A stretch of DNA of 64,000 nucleotides from contig NZ_VDBO01000007.1 in NCBI RefSeq assembly GCF_005930355.1, forward strand, positions 149,142 through 213,141. Direction: 5' to 3'. The notes below the pieces were generated by a model that saw only the letters and a program-made list of their open reading frames with translations, did no database searches and was not told where the DNA came from. The position numbers were made by a program, and so were the translations under genes. Shown here piece after piece: positions 25,809 through 34,748 of the stretch (the first letter of the stretch is position 1; each line of letters starts with the position of its first letter). The stretch comes from Paenibacillus sinopodophylli (GTDB taxonomy: Bacteria; Bacillota; Bacilli; Paenibacillales; Paenibacillaceae).

Positions 25809-26030
25809 CTAAAACTCCGCTTTGCGCGTTATATATTGCGTCAGCTTTGGTGCTGCTATTAGTAATAATATCCCCGTAGTTATGTAGATAAGCGGTGCTC
25901 TTATTTCAATGTTCCTGTGCGAATAGCCATTTACGAAATAATCAATAATGTCGCCACCATAATCTCCAAGCAGGAATATAGCTTCTGTACTTATCAAATC
26001 ACAAATACCACACCAAGTTACTGCCTCCAT
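25809..26030 (-). CDS. Small hypothetical membrane protein (weak call)
   Basis: 73 codons from ATG 26030, 18 bp after the stop of the stalk-ankyrin gene. Residues about 45-65 ('APLIYITTGILLLIAAPKL') form one membrane helix with a basic tail. The N-terminal half has three Cys/Trp residues and an acidic 'LGDYGGDIIDYF' stretch. The ribosome binding site is poor and no family is recognised; it could be the remnant of a longer gene. Confidence 0.4.
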   Translation of the reverse strand: MEAVTWCGICDLISTEAIFLLGDYGGDIIDYFVNGYSHRNIEIRAPLIYITTGILLLIAAPKLTQYITRKAEF

Positions 26031-26048
26031 CAAAATAATTATGCGCCT

Positions 26049-26942
26049 TCAGGTAGCACTTTGTTCCTTAATCTTATTAATCGCCCCCTCCAGAAGGACA
26101 ATAATGGCGTCATAGTCTTCTACCGTTGGCGTCATACTTTCATCGATGATATGGGTATAGCCGCTCTCTATTTCATTACGCCAATAGTGCGCATACATAA
26201 GCGGTGTCCAACCATCCTGAACCGCCAGCTCTGGATCTGCCCCAGCTTCGAGCAAGAACTCTACTATTTCGGGCCTTCCATTCGATACTGCGTTTTGCAA
26301 CAACGATTGCCCCCACCATTCCGGTGCAAAATAATTGACGTCCATTCCGTATTTCAAAAATAACTCAATCATAGGAATCGAATCATCGGCAAAGAGAAAA
26401 CCCTCCGGACCTAGTGGGCCAATCATCACAGTCGGATCAGCGCCTATCGCAAGGAGACGTTCCGCCTCGCGCAAATCCTTCATTATGATGGCACTGAACA
26501 GTTCATTTTGTTTCGCAGATAGTACCCAGACGACATTGAGCCCATCTCCGTAGAGCTCCACATCTCCACCACTTGCATCACCAACGAATCGAAGCGGTAC
26601 ATAAGTGACTCCTCCTTGCACGACTGGAGCGAGAGGCATCACCTGTTCTACACCATTTATCGTAGCTTTGCGCGAGCCAATAGTCAGTACGATCTTGCGT
26701 TCGCCGTTGCTTGCCGTAATCTGCTTCGACTTGGCGTTCCACGTAACTTCAAGACCTAGTCGAGTAAAGAGCGGACGGAACGGAACCATTGTCGTTCCCG
26801 CATGCAAATACGGCGGATTATCTAATACAAGCTCTTTATTGTCGATAACGATCCGATAATCCGGTCGTGTTTGTGCCGCGGCAACACTGACTGTTGGCAC
26901 TGCAACCAGCATACACAGCAGCAACATAATCATTCTCATCAT
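26049..26942 (-). CDS. Stalk-domain (copper amine oxidase N) protein with ankyrin repeats
   Basis: 297 residues. Signal peptide (1-23), Cu_amine_oxidN1 stalk domain (about 28-145, 'LVLDNPPYLHAGTTMVPFRPLF', 'VTYVPLRFVGDASGG'), then about three ankyrin-like repeats: 'MKDLREAERLLAIGADPTV', 'MIELFLKYGMDVNYFAPEWWG', 'NGRPEIVEFLLEAGADPELAVQDGWTPLMYA'. The combination suggests a cell-surface or secreted protein whose stalk binds the wall and whose ankyrins bind a partner. Start ATG overlaps the stop of the upstream kinase gene by 4 bp. Partner unknown. Confidence 0.87.
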   Translation of the reverse strand: MMRMIMLLLCMLVAVPTVSVAAAQTRPDYRIVIDNKELVLDNPPYLHAGTTMVPFRPLFTRLGLEVTWNAKSKQITASNGERKIVLTIGSRKATINGVEQVMPLAPVVQGGVTYVPLRFVGDASGGDVELYGDGLNVVWVLSAKQNELFSAIIMKDLREAERLLAIGADPTVMIGPLGPEGFLFADDSIPMIELFLKYGMDVNYFAPEWWGQSLLQNAVSNGRPEIVEFLLEAGADPELAVQDGWTPLMYAHYWRNEIESGYTHIIDESMTPTVEDYDAIIVLLEGAINKIKEQSAT

Positions 26943-27940
26943 TTGGCATCCCCTTCTCCTATCATAATCTCTTTTAGTAAAGATTCATGCTCATTAAGCC
27001 AGTCATTTCTCGTATGAAATTGAGTTAGAATATAATTGAAGTTCTCCTCGATATCTCTTCCAGAGTAGTATTGACCGATATAAATATGAAGTACTGCGAT
27101 ATGATACATTTGGGTCAATCGTTGCAACTGATTTATTTCTTGATCCGTACAAGTTCTAAACCTAGAATAGCCTTCTATAAATGCTTGTGCCATTTCCAAT
27201 GATCCGTTTGACATTTGAATAACATGGTTAAGGGAAATAGCAAATTCCATAAAACCAATATCAAGCGAAGTATTATCGAAATCTAAAACACCATGGATTC
27301 TATTATCTATGGATAGTAAATTGAATATTAATAGATCATGATGAACGAGCTGCTTAGAAAATCCCAACCACTCAAGTTTGTTGCTCTCGACGAGGGCAAC
27401 GGTTTTTTGATAGAAATGCAGTGCAGCTTGAGGAATCTCAAAAGGTGGGGACTTAAAAAAAGATGTAACCGCTTGATAATCAGCTAATGGATGAAGATTA
27501 TAGAGCTCTGTGAACGGAACTCCTTCATATTGGAGCTCTGATTGATATCGACCAAGTACGGAAGTCATTTCACCGACCACATAACCAAACTCTTTGGCTT
27601 GTTCAATACTGAATATTTCTGGAACGACCCCTTCTATAAACGAAACAACCGCACCTAATGAGCCGTTGGAGAGCTGTACATACCGTTCGCCAGCATTCGT
27701 ATTTAAAAACTCAGGCACGACGATTGAAAGATTCTGCTTACTTATATAAGAGGTTAATTCAGCTTCAAATGCAATGCTGTCTACATTTTTAGTATATGGA
27801 TTGTAGATTCGAATCACATATTTCTGGTCATTTATCGTTACAATTTTCGTGAAATTAGTCAAACCAAAGGGTACAGGCTCTATTTCGTACACACAATCAC
27901 CAAAGTAATGACGCACCAATTCATTGATTAGCTCGTGCAT
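26939..27940 (-). CDS. Phosphotransferase of the APH/homoserine kinase type II fold
   Basis: 333 residues of the aminoglycoside phosphotransferase/choline kinase superfamily. The nucleotide-binding Lys lies in 'QKYVIRIYNP'; the Brenner motif is 'VHHDLLIFN' (His201-Asp202...Asn207) and the metal-binding Asp is in 'GVLDFDN' (about 218-223). Similar proteins include homoserine kinase ThrB type II and YcbJ-like antibiotic kinases. The substrate is not predictable. Cytosolic. It overlaps the stalk-ankyrin gene by 4 bp (ATGA), which is odd for a cytosolic kinase and a surface protein. Confidence 0.83.
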   Translation of the reverse strand: MHELINELVRHYFGDCVYEIEPVPFGLTNFTKIVTINDQKYVIRIYNPYTKNVDSIAFEAELTSYISKQNLSIVVPEFLNTNAGERYVQLSNGSLGAVVSFIEGVVPEIFSIEQAKEFGYVVGEMTSVLGRYQSELQYEGVPFTELYNLHPLADYQAVTSFFKSPPFEIPQAALHFYQKTVALVESNKLEWLGFSKQLVHHDLLIFNLLSIDNRIHGVLDFDNTSLDIGFMEFAISLNHVIQMSNGSLEMAQAFIEGYSRFRTCTDQEINQLQRLTQMYHIAVLHIYIGQYYSGRDIEENFNYILTQFHTRNDWLNEHESLLKEIMIGEGDAK

Positions 27941-28073
27941 TGTACTCCCCCTATTATTTTATCGCATTCCTGGGATTATTACCCTATAATAACAAATCCC
28001 GCTTTTGAAAATCTATGAAATTCTAATACTACTGATGATTAGGGTTACATCATCTCCCGCTGTCTGACATGCC

Positions 28074-28104
28074 AAAGAGCACCTCGTTTATGAAGGTGCT
28101 CTTT
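28074..28104. terminator. Terminator, 11-bp perfect stem
   Basis: AAAGAGCACCT (28074-28084) pairs perfectly with AGGTGCTCTTT (28094-28104). It lies just beyond the stop of the exported helical protein gene on the minus strand. The U-run is short. Confidence 0.7.
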
Positions 28105-28131
28105 ACAACGATCATTTATCGGAAAAGCAAA

Positions 28132-28788
28132 CTATTTGAACTGCGTTGGAAATTGCCTTACAATCGCTTCTGAAAGGGTATCTGCTAGCACGATGATATG
28201 GTCTATGCCTTTGTCGAAAGCAACGATATCGGCATCCCAATTTTTCGTTAATCTAGCTGTGACAGTGTCTGTAACCAATTGCAGATGCATATACAACAGA
28301 TCTGTTAATTGCTTTTTCGACAAATTCGGATTGGCACTGCTTAAGAATAGAGCAATCTCATCCGCGTTTTTATACCAATCTTTATTGTATTTTTCCACGT
28401 CTGCCTGATTTCCCTGTTTCGCTGCTTCAACAATTTTCCCTGCAATAACAATATGCTCTCGAAGGAGCTCAGCCAGCTTGTTACCTGCTGCCTCTCCATA
28501 ATACGGTTTAATCGCATCTCCAATATCCTGCTGGTTCTTCAATAGCCTCTCCAGCACTTTTTGTTGATCATCCATCCCGGCAACCGCACTCACAATATAG
28601 TTTCTTGTCCAGACCACATGGTCAATCCAAAGCTTTCTAAGCTGATTCTGAAACTGCACCGTTGATGGACTTAAACATTGCTTTTCTGTTGTTACTTGTT
28701 CTTTTCCAATGGCTTCGACATGTAAAGGTGCGCAAATTAATGCAAGGGACATGCATACCATAGCCAGCTTCAGTAATCGATATTTCAT
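28132..28788 (-). CDS. Exported helical protein of unknown function
   Basis: 218 residues from ATG 28788 (GGAGG 9 nt upstream). A signal peptide (about 1-26, 'LLKLAMVCMSLALICAPLHVEA') leads to an all-helical body: 'LRKLWIDHVVWTRNYIVSAVAG', 'IGDAIKPYYGEAAGNKLAELLREHIVIAGKIVEAAKQG', 'WYKNADEIALFLSSANPNLS', 'HLQLVTDTVTARL'. The conserved 'LW-x-x-H-x-x-WTR' and 'LL-x-x-H' His/Trp pattern recurs in related Bacillus/Paenibacillus proteins and looks like an exported four-helix bundle that might bind metal. Function unknown. Confidence 0.78.
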   Translation of the reverse strand: MKYRLLKLAMVCMSLALICAPLHVEAIGKEQVTTEKQCLSPSTVQFQNQLRKLWIDHVVWTRNYIVSAVAGMDDQQKVLERLLKNQQDIGDAIKPYYGEAAGNKLAELLREHIVIAGKIVEAAKQGNQADVEKYNKDWYKNADEIALFLSSANPNLSKKQLTDLLYMHLQLVTDTVTARLTKNWDADIVAFDKGIDHIIVLADTLSEAIVRQFPTQFK

Positions 28789-28876
28789 TTCATATTGCCT
28801 CCATGTATTGAATTGAACATCCGCTATTATTTTGGACATTTCTTCTATTTTCATGCATTGGAGGCTATTGTTCGTT

Positions 28877-29473
28877 TTAGATTGTTTTTATTAATTCTAT
28901 ATTTGCAAATGTGCTTTCTGAATATACTTTTTCTCCATAAATACCGCTTATTCCGTTAAAGCCAGCCTTTGTCCAAAACCTGATAGCGGACCAATTTTTC
29001 ACGGCAATATTTGCGCGGATATCCTTATATCCTAATCTACTAAGCTCCACACCTAATTGAGCTTCTGTCTCCATACCAAACCCTTGCCCTTGTGAATCTG
29101 TATGTATGTACAAAAATACAATATACGCAGAATCGAGTGTTGGGTAACCGTGATATACACTTATTATTCCGATTAACCTCTTATGCTCTCTGTCTTTAAT
29201 CGTAAAGATACAATAATTCTCTTTATCCCCGCCTGGAGGCAAATCCCCTGAATAGTAGCAGTGTGCAATGTGATTCGGATCATAATCATTCCCATCCCAC
29301 TGTTTCATATATTGGCTGCTTGAATATAAATATTGTACATCTTCAATTTCATTCTCTAACATTCTACTGCAAATAAGATTAGTCGATTCCCAAAAGTCAG
29401 GAAGCAGATTAATGGTCAAGCTGGTCACATCCTTTGGAATTGTCACATACAATCTGATTAAATCTTGCTGCAC
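28877..29473 (-). CDS. GNAT family N-acetyltransferase
   Basis: About 198 residues. GNAT core: 'NYCIFTIKDREHKRLIGIISVYHG' (beta2-beta3) and the acetyl-CoA loop 'IHTDSQGQGFGMETEAQLGVELSRLG' (Q/R-x-x-G-x-G/A), then 'NIAVKNWSAIRFWTKAGF'. The frame can open at GTG 29473, which has no good site, or at TTG 29419, which has AAAGGAT 9 nt upstream; the latter may be the true start. Acceptor unknown. It is transcribed just upstream of the exported helical protein, in the same direction. Confidence 0.83.
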   Translation of the reverse strand: MQQDLIRLYVTIPKDVTSLTINLLPDFWESTNLICSRMLENEIEDVQYLYSSSQYMKQWDGNDYDPNHIAHCYYSGDLPPGGDKENYCIFTIKDREHKRLIGIISVYHGYPTLDSAYIVFLYIHTDSQGQGFGMETEAQLGVELSRLGYKDIRANIAVKNWSAIRFWTKAGFNGISGIYGEKVYSESTFANIELIKTI

Positions 29474-29546
29474 TTATACGGTTGAACTATCCTTAAAATA
29501 CCACAAATGTCTAATAACAGGGAGCCATCTCCAAGCTCACTATATC

Positions 29547-29580
29547 AAAAAAAGCCGACACCGCAGTACACGGTATCAGC
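29547..29580 (-). terminator. Terminator of the Cof-type hydrolase gene
   Basis: On the minus strand GCTGATACCG...CGGTGTCGGC (stem with one mismatch) is followed by seven U. It lies 47 bp after the hydrolase stop. Confidence 0.82.
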
Positions 29581-29626
29581 TCAATTCGCTCTTACTCTTG
29601 TATACATATTGTTCTCGTGCCTTGCC

Positions 29627-30406
29627 TTATCGCTCGAGAAGACCTGCCTTCACCAATCCGTTGCGAATGCCCTGCTCGTCGACATGCGTCGTTACGTAAT
29701 CCGCATACGGCAGCAGATCTGGATGAGAGTTGCCCATCGCTATGCCTAATCCAACCGTCTCCAGCATCTCGATATCGTTCAGCCCATCGCCGAAAGCAAC
29801 CGCATCCGCTGACGTTAAGCCAAGCTTGTCCAGCAGCGCTTCAATGCCCTGTGCCTTCGACCCTCCGGCAGGGAGCACGTCGATTGCCTGTGGATGCCAG
29901 CGGATAAGCTTCAATTCCGAGTGCAGCCCGTCATACAGATGCTCTTCATGGCTCTCACAGTGAAGGAACACTTGGTAAATGTCATCTGTTTTCCAAAACT
30001 CCGGATTATAGCCAGGCAGATCAACCTTTAATGAATGGACCGAGCTAATGATGAAGGGATGATCCTCTTTGTCTGCGAAGAAGTTATGCTCGCCTTCGAA
30101 TACTAGCCCGTGATTATGCTCGCTTGCAACCTTAACAAGCGCCTCCAAGCGATGCTTCTCAATTTCCCGTTTATAGAGCGGCGTACCTTTATATACAACG
30201 TAACCCCCGTTTAGACAAACGAAGGATTCAATGCCAAGCTGCTCCGCAAGTGGTTTGATGAAATAAGGCGCGCGGCCAGTCGCGATAACCGGTTCAACGC
30301 CGCTTTCCTTCAGTTCCGCGATCGCTTTGATCGTGTCTGCGGGTATTTCCTTCTGTTCGTTAATTAGCGTACCATCAATGTCGAAAAAAACGATTTTATA
30401 GCCCAT
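29627..30406 (-). CDS. HAD superfamily Cof-type phosphatase
   Basis: 259 residues. Motif I 'FFDIDGTLINEQ' with nucleophile Asp, motif II 'PVIATGRAP', motif III Lys in 'KAQGIEALLDKLGL', and motif IV 'VAFGDGLNDIEML' identify a Cof/YkrA-like class IIB HAD hydrolase that dephosphorylates sugar phosphates or nucleotides. ATG 30406 is used; an upstream in-frame ATG overlaps the AGGAGAG site. It is divergent from the coiled-coil protein gene. The physiological substrate is unknown. Confidence 0.9.
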   Translation of the reverse strand: MGYKIVFFDIDGTLINEQKEIPADTIKAIAELKESGVEPVIATGRAPYFIKPLAEQLGIESFVCLNGGYVVYKGTPLYKREIEKHRLEALVKVASEHNHGLVFEGEHNFFADKEDHPFIISSVHSLKVDLPGYNPEFWKTDDIYQVFLHCESHEEHLYDGLHSELKLIRWHPQAIDVLPAGGSKAQGIEALLDKLGLTSADAVAFGDGLNDIEMLETVGLGIAMGNSHPDLLPYADYVTTHVDEQGIRNGLVKAGLLER

Positions 30407-30540
30407 GCTCTTCTCTCTCCTGTCCATTGTCGCAGACGTCTGCCGTCTGTCCTTTTTTTACAGTATAAAGAATTGAGCGTGGAAAAGGAATCTTTGTTGA
30501 CGAAAACACGAGAACCGCTCATTCCTAGTTCATTCGGCGC

Positions 30541-30657
30541 TTGACTCCTCTCGAAAGCTTCCTGTATATTAATGGAATCAACACAATAAGAACGGCTTAC
30601 GATGGAAGCACCCGTAAGAGATGGCATTTTCATGCCTATCTTGCAGGTGCTTTTTTT
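30541..30657 (+). promoter_or_regulatory. Promoter plus attenuator-like leader of the coiled-coil gene
   Basis: TTGACT (30541-30546) and TATATT (30565-30570) with 18-bp spacing form a sigma-A promoter. The leader then has a terminator-type hairpin: AAGCACC (30606-30612) with GGTGCTT (30646-30652), an inner AAGAGATGGCA/TGCC-TATCTT stem, and seven U (30651-30657), before the gene at 30694. An alternative pairing CTTACG (30596-30601) with CGTAAG (30613-30618) would break the inner stem. No known riboswitch class is recognised. Confidence 0.55.
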
Positions 30658-30693
30658 GCGTTGTTTGCCAAACCAAAGGAGGCTTCCGTATCC

Positions 30694-31509
30694 ATGAAAA
30701 CCGTTTCTAGATTTACCGTATTTGGGCTTGTTCTCTTGCTACTGCTCGCCGGCCCGTCCACCATTGCTGCCGCATCATTCGAGTTTAGCGCTACTGCCAA
30801 GACCGCCTTCGATAAGATGAAGGGGGCAACAGACAAGGTGACTGCTGCCAAGCTAACCTCCCAGTACACTGAATTACAAACTACGCAGAAGCAATTAATC
30901 GACTGGGACACACGCATCGATAAGCTGCACTATCAGAACGAGGAAGCGATAATCGCCACCCGCAAGCGGATAAAAGAAATCGATGCGAACAAGCTTTTAA
31001 AACTAGAGAATGACGTTGTTCAAGCCAAGAAGAAATACGAGCCATTATTCAAGCTCTACGATTCCTTGAACCAGCAGCTAAGCATAGCGAAGTCGTTCAA
31101 AGATAAGCTTGCAATAAACCTATTGAAGCCTCAGGTGGAAACGACCAAAGTGGCTGTTCAGTTAGCCAAGCAGGATATTCGCAGCAAAGAAACAACCTAT
31201 AAAACCGCCAAAGCAAACACGGCCAAAACGATTAAGAAGCTGCGCACTGAGCTTAGCGGTATTGATCCGCTCAAAGTGAAGATGAAAGCGGCTAAAAGTA
31301 CAACTAGCAGCATCAAGAAACAGTTCACGACTGAAACCTCACTTCTGAACCAAGCGGTCAAGAAAGGGAATGCTGCAGCGACATCAAGCTCGCTTACTCG
31401 GATGCTCACCTACATCAAGCAAATGAACGAGCAGAAACAAAAAATGCTCACGTATGAGCAGCAAACGATGGCAATCATTGCGAAGGTCGACAACCAGATA
31501 GCCAGCTAA
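30694..31509 (+). CDS. Secreted coiled-coil protein
   Basis: 271 residues from ATG 30694 (AAAGGAGG upstream). Signal peptide about 1-26 ending 'TIAAA'. The mature protein is Lys/Thr/Ala-rich and almost entirely helical with heptad-like spacing ('LENDVVQAKKKYEPLFKLYDSL', 'SIKKQFTTETSLLNQAVKKG'), no Cys, and no catalytic motif. It is probably an extracellular or wall-associated structural protein. Its expression may be set by the hairpin in its leader. Confidence 0.72.
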   Translation: MKTVSRFTVFGLVLLLLLAGPSTIAAASFEFSATAKTAFDKMKGATDKVTAAKLTSQYTELQTTQKQLIDWDTRIDKLHYQNEEAIIATRKRIKEIDANKLLKLENDVVQAKKKYEPLFKLYDSLNQQLSIAKSFKDKLAINLLKPQVETTKVAVQLAKQDIRSKETTYKTAKANTAKTIKKLRTELSGIDPLKVKMKAAKSTTSSIKKQFTTETSLLNQAVKKGNAAATSSSLTRMLTYIKQMNEQKQKMLTYEQQTMAIIAKVDNQIAS

Positions 31510-31634
31510 ACAAAAGCATTAGCAGCAAGCGCGCCCAGCTCGCAATGCCGGAGATAGGAATGTCGCGTTTGCTTCCCTATATGCGGGGACAACTGCTAGA
31601 TTCTATTGTCGTAGAAGTATAAGAATGAACATGA

Positions 31635-31667
31635 AAACGCCCTGTGACCATCGGTCTCAGGGCGTTT
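31635..31667. terminator. Bidirectional terminator
   Basis: AAACGCCCTG (31635-31644) pairs with CAGGGCGTTT (31658-31667), extended by GACC/GGTC. It lies between the converging coiled-coil gene and the PAS/GAF kinase gene. Confidence 0.85.
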
Positions 31668-31680
31668 CTCCGTTTCTCCG

Positions 31681-33309
31681 TTACTGTATACCTGGCAGCC
31701 AGACTTCAATGGTTGTCCCAGAGCCTAGCTCACTAGAAACGACCAGGCGGCCTTTGTGCGAGGAGATGATTTTGTCCACAATCATCATGCCTAGTCCGTT
31801 TCCATCGCGCCTTGTAGTATGAAAGGGCTGACCAATGCGGCGCATAACTTCATCGGTCATACCTACGCCGTTATCCTTGAACAGAACCCGCTGATAACCA
31901 TCCATGACATCCAGCCCGATCTCCACCTCGCCTCCGTAAGGCAAAGCTTCCATCGCATTTTTTAAAATATTCAGAAATACCTGCCTTACCTGATCGCGGT
32001 CGCAATGAATGGCGACTTTTCCTTCATATGCTGTACGAATGACAATGCCATTCATTTCGAATTGCATCTCGAATATAGACAGTACTTCCTGCAAGATGTC
32101 GACACATTGCTCTTCCTTGTACTGGAGCGCCTGCGGCCTCCCTAGAATGAGAAACTCACCGACGATTGCATTCATCCGATCCAGCTCCGACATCATCACG
32201 TTGTAATAGTAAGGATTTGTCGTTTTACTGGATAGCTGCAGCATGCCCTTAACCGTCGTCATCGGATTGCGAATCTCATGCGCAATGCTTACGGCTAGCT
32301 GGCCTGCGAAACCAAGCTTCTCGCTGTTTCGCAGCAGCTCCTCGGCCAGTTTCATCTCGGTAATGTCTCTCAGGCTTCCAACTACGCGAATAAGCTCCTT
32401 CGTACCATCGTAGATCGGCACCACATCGAGCATATAATAATCCATCCGATCCTTGGACTTAATCGAAAGCTCAATGCCTACACAGGTTTCCCCATGCAAA
32501 ATGAACCGTTCGAAATACGGACCGATAATACTCAAATCAAAAGCCCTATCGCCAATACCGCCGCTAGGCTTCTCATCGCTTGCTTTGCCTAATATGACTT
32601 TACTATAGTCGTTAATTTCAACGATTGCACCCTGTGCATCCGTTATGATGACTCCATAATAATTCGTATCGAGAAGCACTTGGTTCAGAATCTGAAGCTG
32701 CGTATTATGCTTGCGCAGCAAGAGCTCACGTTCGATCGAGTCAACGATTGTAGACAATAAAGCAAGCAAATGAGGATGAGCGGAATGGATATCAGTCATA
32801 ATCGAGAGCGTTCCTAATAACTCGCCGCTATTCTCCGTATGAAATGGTACCGTATAGCAGGCCATTCCATGCAGCACTTTATGATAATGGTCTTCGCCTA
32901 CAAGTTCTATGGGGCCATTGCTTCGCAGAGTCATATCCACTGCATTCGGCCCAATCTCCTCACAGAATCGCAAACCTTCCGTAATGCCAAGCCGCCGTAC
33001 CATGCTTATGATGGCCGAATTTCCTCTAAATTCAAGAATATGTCCTTGGTTATCGGTAATCGCTACGAAAAAAGGGTCTCCCTCAACAGAAGACAGAAAT
33101 TTATCGACAAACACACTTATGACTTCTAGAATGTCTTTGTAGTGGCTTTGTTGACCTTTCAGTTCCTCGCTGGAGAGCCATTCAGTATATATAGGAGGCT
33201 CATCTGGATTCAAGCCTCGTACTTGGCATTGTTTGTGCGCTTCAGCAATCATTTCGTTTCTCATCATGTTGTTATACCAGTTAACCTTTCCAGGACCACT
33301 TGCTTCCAT
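31681..33309 (-). CDS. GAF/PAS sensor histidine kinase (sporulation-kinase like, soluble)
   Basis: 542 residues without membrane helices. Order: N-terminal helical part, GAF-like domain (about 60-195, 'DPFFVAITDNQGHILEF', AcoR-type), PAS (about 205-330, 'NYYGVIITDAQGAIVEINDYSK'), HisKA with phospho-acceptor His in 'VSIAHEIRNPMTTVKG', and HATPase_c ('NILKNAMEALPYGG', 'DNGVGM', 'GNGLGMMIVDKI'). No response regulator is adjacent, so it is an orphan kinase of the KinA/KinE kind that could feed Spo0F. ATG 33309 with AAAGGAT some distance upstream. Confidence 0.88.
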   Translation of the reverse strand: MEASGPGKVNWYNNMMRNEMIAEAHKQCQVRGLNPDEPPIYTEWLSSEELKGQQSHYKDILEVISVFVDKFLSSVEGDPFFVAITDNQGHILEFRGNSAIISMVRRLGITEGLRFCEEIGPNAVDMTLRSNGPIELVGEDHYHKVLHGMACYTVPFHTENSGELLGTLSIMTDIHSAHPHLLALLSTIVDSIERELLLRKHNTQLQILNQVLLDTNYYGVIITDAQGAIVEINDYSKVILGKASDEKPSGGIGDRAFDLSIIGPYFERFILHGETCVGIELSIKSKDRMDYYMLDVVPIYDGTKELIRVVGSLRDITEMKLAEELLRNSEKLGFAGQLAVSIAHEIRNPMTTVKGMLQLSSKTTNPYYYNVMMSELDRMNAIVGEFLILGRPQALQYKEEQCVDILQEVLSIFEMQFEMNGIVIRTAYEGKVAIHCDRDQVRQVFLNILKNAMEALPYGGEVEIGLDVMDGYQRVLFKDNGVGMTDEVMRRIGQPFHTTRRDGNGLGMMIVDKIISSHKGRLVVSSELGSGTTIEVWLPGIQ

Positions 33310-33397
33310 ATTGTTGGATATTATCCTTTATTCTAGCTGTAACACTCACAATCCTTCCCATTTTTATTAAAAATCGTTTATATTATCAAAAAATTAA

Positions 33398-33442
33398 AAA
33401 GGACTGTTGAATAAGGGTTTTAACCTTAAACAACAGTCCTTT
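33398..33442 (-). terminator. Terminator of the stalk/CBM-like gene
   Basis: AAAGGACTGTTG (33398-33409) pairs perfectly with CAACAGTCCTTT (33431-33442); on the minus strand the next bases are U-rich. Confidence 0.9.
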
Positions 33443-33495
33443 CATTGGATCATCCATATATATCATTTGAGAGCTAACCGTCTACTGTCATACCA

Positions 33496-34620
33496 TTACG
33501 CCTGAGGTGACAGCTTTACATTAATATTATCGAGGTATAGAGTCGTCAATCCTTCATAGCCGGAATCGCTTCCGATAATAACGTATAACTCGCCTTTTTC
33601 ATTGGATTGAAGAGTTGTGCTGTATTCCTTGGCGACTGGCTGAAAGCCTGACAATTCACTATTTGGCTGCACCATATTCCCGATAAGCTTCATATCTTCA
33701 CCATCGGTTATCTGATTACCCTTGTCGACATTTACCTTATAGAAGAAGTGATCTCCTTCATCAACCTTCACTTTCACAGGCTCCTTGCTGACAAATCCTG
33801 CTTTAATAAAGACGGATTCGCCAGGAGAGCCTCCAACCCCCATCATACCGCCCGATTGATCCGTATACAGATCGAATGCTAAAGTGGCATGATAAGTCTT
33901 ATTCGGCTCCAGCCCCTCTAACTTCTTCGTCACATACATGAACAAATCATCACTGCGATTCATCCCATTGAGCTTCAGCCCGTAGTTGGTCTTGTTGCCC
34001 GCCGTAGGCAGCAGCTCTCTCGCATACTCCAATTCATAAATATCTGGATTATAATCGACAGGAAGATCGGCAAAGTCTCCCTTCCAGCCCTCTTCGCTTT
34101 GGTCAAAATGGAATTGAAATGCTTGCGCCTTACCGGTATGCAACGTAATTTTTTTGTCCTTCGCGTTCCAAAGTGTTTCCGCACCAAGCAGCTGGGCTAC
34201 CATTTTGGCAGGGACAAAGGTCACGCCTTTCACTGCCGTCACTTTAACAGGAAGCTTCACGTTCTTAATATACGTACCCGTTAGCTCAGCGCTATTAAGC
34301 GTTAGCGTGACGGTTAATCCATCCTTCGACAGTGTTATTTTTTTCGTTGCCGAATCCAAGTGAATACTCGCTTGCAAGCCTTCTGCTAATGCTCGTACTG
34401 GCACCATCGTTACGCCATTTATCAGGTAAGGGGCTGAAGCAAGCATGTGCTCACCGCGATAGTCTGTAGCTTTCTTGCTGCCGATTTGGAATTGCAGCGG
34501 TGCCTGTGTACCTCCAGCCGCTCCGAATGAAACGGCTCCCGGTGCCACTGCACTAAGAAGCATCGCGGTTGTCATAGAAGCGACCATTATATTTTTGTTG
34601 AATAGATTTTTAATGTTCAT
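33496..34620 (-). CDS. Secreted stalk-domain protein with C-terminal beta-sandwich module
   Basis: 374 residues. Signal peptide (about 1-33, ending 'SFGAAGG'). Stalk/Cu_amine_oxidN1 domain at about 40-165 ('NGVTMVPVRALAEGLQASI', 'GVTFVPAKMVAQLLGAETLWNAKDKKITL'). The second half ('FHFDQSEEGWKGDFADLPVDYN', 'VTKKLEGLEPNKTYHATLAFDLYT', 'TTLYLDNINVKLSPQA') looks like a carbohydrate-binding-module-type jelly roll. Likely a cell-surface protein; ligand unknown. ATG 34620 has AGAGGATGG upstream. Monocistronic. Confidence 0.83.
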   Translation of the reverse strand: MNIKNLFNKNIMVASMTTAMLLSAVAPGAVSFGAAGGTQAPLQFQIGSKKATDYRGEHMLASAPYLINGVTMVPVRALAEGLQASIHLDSATKKITLSKDGLTVTLTLNSAELTGTYIKNVKLPVKVTAVKGVTFVPAKMVAQLLGAETLWNAKDKKITLHTGKAQAFQFHFDQSEEGWKGDFADLPVDYNPDIYELEYARELLPTAGNKTNYGLKLNGMNRSDDLFMYVTKKLEGLEPNKTYHATLAFDLYTDQSGGMMGVGGSPGESVFIKAGFVSKEPVKVKVDEGDHFFYKVNVDKGNQITDGEDMKLIGNMVQPNSELSGFQPVAKEYSTTLQSNEKGELYVIIGSDSGYEGLTTLYLDNINVKLSPQA

Positions 34621-34748
34621 AGCTCTACCATCCTCTGCAGTTAGAAGTTTTGTTTAGTGTACACTCCTAACGCGCATAGGATGGTTTATGTTGCACGTTG
34701 ATGATTCACTTCATCATTTCTTAACAATAGTAATACCTAGTATTACCT

